In this document: positions 62,269-64,000 of the stretch, one piece after another
How the letters are laid out: the number at the start of each line of letters is the position of its first letter
Numbering within the stretch: the stretch's first letter is position 1
Source: Bog-159 sp963756605
GTDB taxonomy: Bacteria; Acidobacteriota; Terriglobia; Bryobacterales; Bryobacteraceae
Direction: 5' to 3'
NCBI GenBank assembly: GCA_963756605.1
Contig: CAVWOT010000016.1
Location: 43,178 to 107,177 of the forward strand
Length of the DNA stretch: 64,000 bases
Notes under the pieces: generated by a model
Databases searched by the model: none
Told to the model about the DNA's origin: nothing
Seen by the model: only the letters and a program-made list of their open reading frames with translations
Program-made: the position numbers and the translations under genes

Positions 62269-62730
62269 ATGCACGATCCAATCGTAGTTGCTTTAGAAGA
62301 TCTCTTGGCTTCAACTGCAGATCTCGTCAGCGTGCTTACTCATTTCGCTGATTCCAGTCGCCGCCGCTCAGCCCAGCACCGGAGCGATCGCCAGTTTGTG
62401 CAATCGGCTCTGTCAGCCCTCCTCCCGACTATATCCACTGGAGGCCCACTTCCGCCGTCGCCTCCAGTGGTTGCGCCGGACGCGTCGGTGTCGTCCCCGC
62501 AACGGAATGCGCCGACTAAAGCCACCTTGACTTCCGGCCGTCGTCACGCGGTCCATGTAAGAGATGCAATTTCCCGCGTTCAGCGACGCCAGTACTGCCA
62601 ATGCGGCCAGTGTAAATGGTGCCTAGACAACACCCGCTGGAACCGGATTTTCGATGAAAAATTCGCAGATCCGACCTATTACGGGGGCATCGTGCTGAGG
62701 CACAATTCCACGCTTGCGGAGGCACGATGA
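62269..62730 (+). CDS. island hypothetical protein with Cys cluster
   Basis: 153 residues from ATG 62269 (TTG 62260 is in frame). The N-terminal half is helical and low in complexity, with a Pro/Ser-rich linker. The C-terminus has a compact zinc-binding cluster (QYCQCGQCKWCLDNTRWNRI) followed by FDEKFADPTYYGGIVL. Such C-terminal clusters are found in phage and island proteins. The stop overlaps the start of the next frame by ATGA (62727-62730). Function unknown; DNA or RNA binding is possible. Confidence 0.6.
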   Translation: MHDPIVVALEDLLASTADLVSVLTHFADSSRRRSAQHRSDRQFVQSALSALLPTISTGGPLPPSPPVVAPDASVSSPQRNAPTKATLTSGRRHAVHVRDAISRVQRRQYCQCGQCKWCLDNTRWNRIFDEKFADPTYYGGIVLRHNSTLAEAR

Positions 62731-63101
62731 CGAGCGCCGATACGGCCGTCTGCCTTCTTGGGAAGTCGCTTGCCAAGCGTGCTGCCAAAAAAACGAGTTC
62801 GAGACCGCCGTGCCGTTCCGCTCGATTTGCGAAATGCTGCCCAGATTACCGGGCGATGCGGCGGAACGCCAAGGGTTTGTTGGCGATTGCTCGCGCAGAT
62901 TCACCGCGCAACGCACACCGACGCCTGATGTCTCTGTCCACGGTCATGCCGGTCGAACCCGCAGCAGAGGCCGGTTCCCTAAGACCAGTTCCTCTGGCGC
63001 GAGCTGCGCCGGGCGCTATTCGCTCAACGGATCAGCGGGTACTGGTTCAGTTTGAAAGTCCCCCGCCCGTTGCCGCACCAACCCAACCATGCTACAACTG
63101 A
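62727..63101 (+). CDS. possible small basic protein
   Basis: A 124-codon frame coupled to the previous gene by ATGA. The product is Arg/Ala-rich (SLAKRAAKKTSSRPPCRSAR, GLLAIARADSPRNAHRRLMS) without a known motif. An overlapping frame (62714-63055) is equally open, so the call rests mainly on the coupled start. Low confidence. Confidence 0.3.
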   Translation: MTSADTAVCLLGKSLAKRAAKKTSSRPPCRSARFAKCCPDYRAMRRNAKGLLAIARADSPRNAHRRLMSLSTVMPVEPAAEAGSLRPVPLARAAPGAIRSTDQRVLVQFESPPPVAAPTQPCYN

Positions 63102-63106
63102 GCCAT

Positions 63107-63223
63107 ATGCCTAAACCAAAAGCAGAGAAGCCTAAAACGAAAACGCCCGCGCGCCGGGAGCCAAAGGAAGACGTGAATCAGGCCGCGTTCCGAGTGGTGG
63201 CGTCGTTCACGAAAGGGAAGTAG
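63107..63223 (+). CDS. 38-residue small basic protein
   Basis: ATG 63107 to TAG 63221-63223. The product has a Lys/Pro-rich N-terminal half (MPKPKAEKPKTKTPAR) and a short hydrophobic-basic helix (EDVNQAAFRVVASFTKGK). The (E/D)DxNQAAFRVV pattern is one I recall from small widespread bacterial proteins of unknown function, which makes this more than a chance frame. It ends 13 bases before the convergent ParA-like gene. Confidence 0.6.
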   Translation: MPKPKAEKPKTKTPARREPKEDVNQAAFRVVASFTKGK

Positions 63224-63236
63224 CGGGCCGCCGCAC

Positions 63237-64000
63237 TCATTCAATCTTCTGAACCAAATCGCGCACATTCGGAATCTGCCTGTCCAGTTGCGTTTGGTTG
63301 ACCATTACCCGTCTTCCAGGAAGTTCGTAACCTCCAGCGTTGAGCGAGACGATTGGGATTCCGCGTGCTCCAGAAACAACCGACGCGGTGTTGGCATCGG
63401 CTACCTCGTATTGGAACATGTGCCTGAATGCGAATTTTCCCACAGGGGCGGACTCCCCAGGCGGATGAATGTAAAACGCGTTCGGATTTGCTTGCCACAC
63501 TGAGAAAATCTCTTGACCGATATCGTTCACGATCAACTTGAACGCGCTGGCAGACGAGTTGTTCATTTGAGTCAGCCGATTTCCGACATAGCAGTAGATT
63601 TTTGGAGTCGCCATACGGAATCGTTCGGAGTTGATGTAATAGAGCGAACGCTGAGCACCAGGGAACCTCTGCACTCCGTAGACTAGCGAGAGAACGGACT
63701 TAACGGCCCTTTTCGACGATCCGTCCGCTGAGAACGGAATAATCAGGCGGTCCGCTGCCGACATGGCCATCTCCGTGAAAAGGGTGAAACTCGGGTTGCA
63801 ATCTATGAACACGGTAATTTCTTCGCTATTCCACGCCGTACGCACGTCGCCTATCAGATCGCTTATCCATGTGTGGACAAGCTGCCACGAATTCTGTGGC
63901 CCGGATTGCGTCAGGCCGGAGACTCTAGCCATCTGAATTTCAAGCTGCTCATCTCCTGTCAGCAGGTAGAGATTTGGAGGGATATGCCGGTTGAACTCTC
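63237..64000 (-). CDS. ParA-like ATPase, 5' end outside the window
   Basis: The frame is open to the window edge (FNRHIPPNLYLLTGDEQLE precedes the in-frame Met at 63932), so at least 254 codons are visible and the Walker A end is missing. The visible part has the ParA/MinD Walker B-like strand (ITVFIDCNPSFTLFTEMAMS) with the Asp, and AADRLIIPFSADGSSKRAVK, typical of partition ATPases that oscillate on the nucleoid to move DNA. The C-terminal 120 residues do not look like a standard ParA and may be a partner-binding part. It suggests a plasmid-like or integrated element continuing beyond the right edge. Confidence 0.75.
   Translation of the reverse strand, partial: EFNRHIPPNLYLLTGDEQLEIQMARVSGLTQSGPQNSWQLVHTWISDLIGDVRTAWNSEEITVFIDCNPSFTLFTEMAMSAADRLIIPFSADGSSKRAVKSVLSLVYGVQRFPGAQRSLYYINSERFRMATPKIYCYVGNRLTQMNNSSASAFKLIVNDIGQEIFSVWQANPNAFYIHPPGESAPVGKFAFRHMFQYEVADANTASVVSGARGIPIVSLNAGGYELPGRRVMVNQTQLDRQIPNVRDLVQKIE

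Overview
The window looks like a high-GC chromosome segment of an Acidobacteriota, most like Bryobacterales/Solibacter relatives. This is inferred from gene content, not from a marker gene. The signs are a TIGR02999-type ECF sigma factor beside a Ser/Thr kinase-TPR protein, two HAF-repeat secreted proteins, a TPR-CHAT protein, a remnant of a VWFA-related protein, a DUF4136 remnant, PQQ and NHL propellers, and a cupredoxin/HD-GYP/beta-barrel operon. There is no rRNA, no intact tRNA and no CRISPR array.

Layout. (1) 0.5-7.4 kb: broken GNAT and SRPBCC genes, a secreted HAF-repeat protein, then the sigma factor overlapping a membrane Ser/Thr kinase. (2) 7.4-15.7 kb: a small AT-hook-like protein, a coupled mobile cassette (zinc ribbon, CHC2 finger, Toprim, two tyrosine recombinases), a papain-like cysteine peptidase, a lipoprotein and the tail of an ISAzo13-type transposase. 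(3) 15.8-22.8 kb: a Tat-exported PQQ propeller, a 23-bp tandem repeat, a VWFA fragment, a TPR-CHAT protein with a second sigma factor, a response regulator and an anti-sigma-like protein. (4) 23.1-25.5 kb: a ribbon-helix-helix protein, a PIN toxin-antitoxin pair and two hypotheticals. (5) 25.75 to about 51.9 kb: an accessory island that starts at a tRNA-Phe 3' fragment next to an integrase, with duplicated excisionase-like genes, HTH regulators and WD40/TIR/nuclease debris. Its core is a four-protein minus-strand operon (about 47.0 to 31.0 kb). After that come a Cas4-like nuclease module with a divergent promoter and an XRE/metallopeptidase pair. (6) 52-64 kb: an NHL protein, degraded genes set among dispersed repeats, a second HAF protein, the cupredoxin/HD-GYP/beta-barrel operon, IS-end-like repeats and the edge of another accessory segment with a ParA-like ATPase.

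The most interesting locus is the operon at 31.0-47.0 kb. In order it encodes a DrmD-like SNF2 helicase (split by one frameshift), a 1646-residue Eco57I/DrmMI-like adenine methylase, a 1909-residue protein that fuses a DEAD/DEAH helicase, a DUF1998 cysteine region and a probable PD-(D/E)XK/Vsr-like nuclease, and a RelE-UvrD helicase fusion. The parts resemble class 1 DISARM, but helicase and DUF1998 are fused, a nuclease and a RelE-UvrD protein are present, and no phospholipase-D gene is seen. It is probably a DISARM-related anti-phage system.

Many genes here carry single frameshifts or in-frame stops: GNAT, SRPBCC, CHC2/Toprim, the SNF2 helicase, the XRE regulator, the gene at 49.1-50.0 kb, AHSA1 and DUF4136. 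This means either heavy decay of accessory DNA or indel errors in the assembly. It matters for whether the island is functional.
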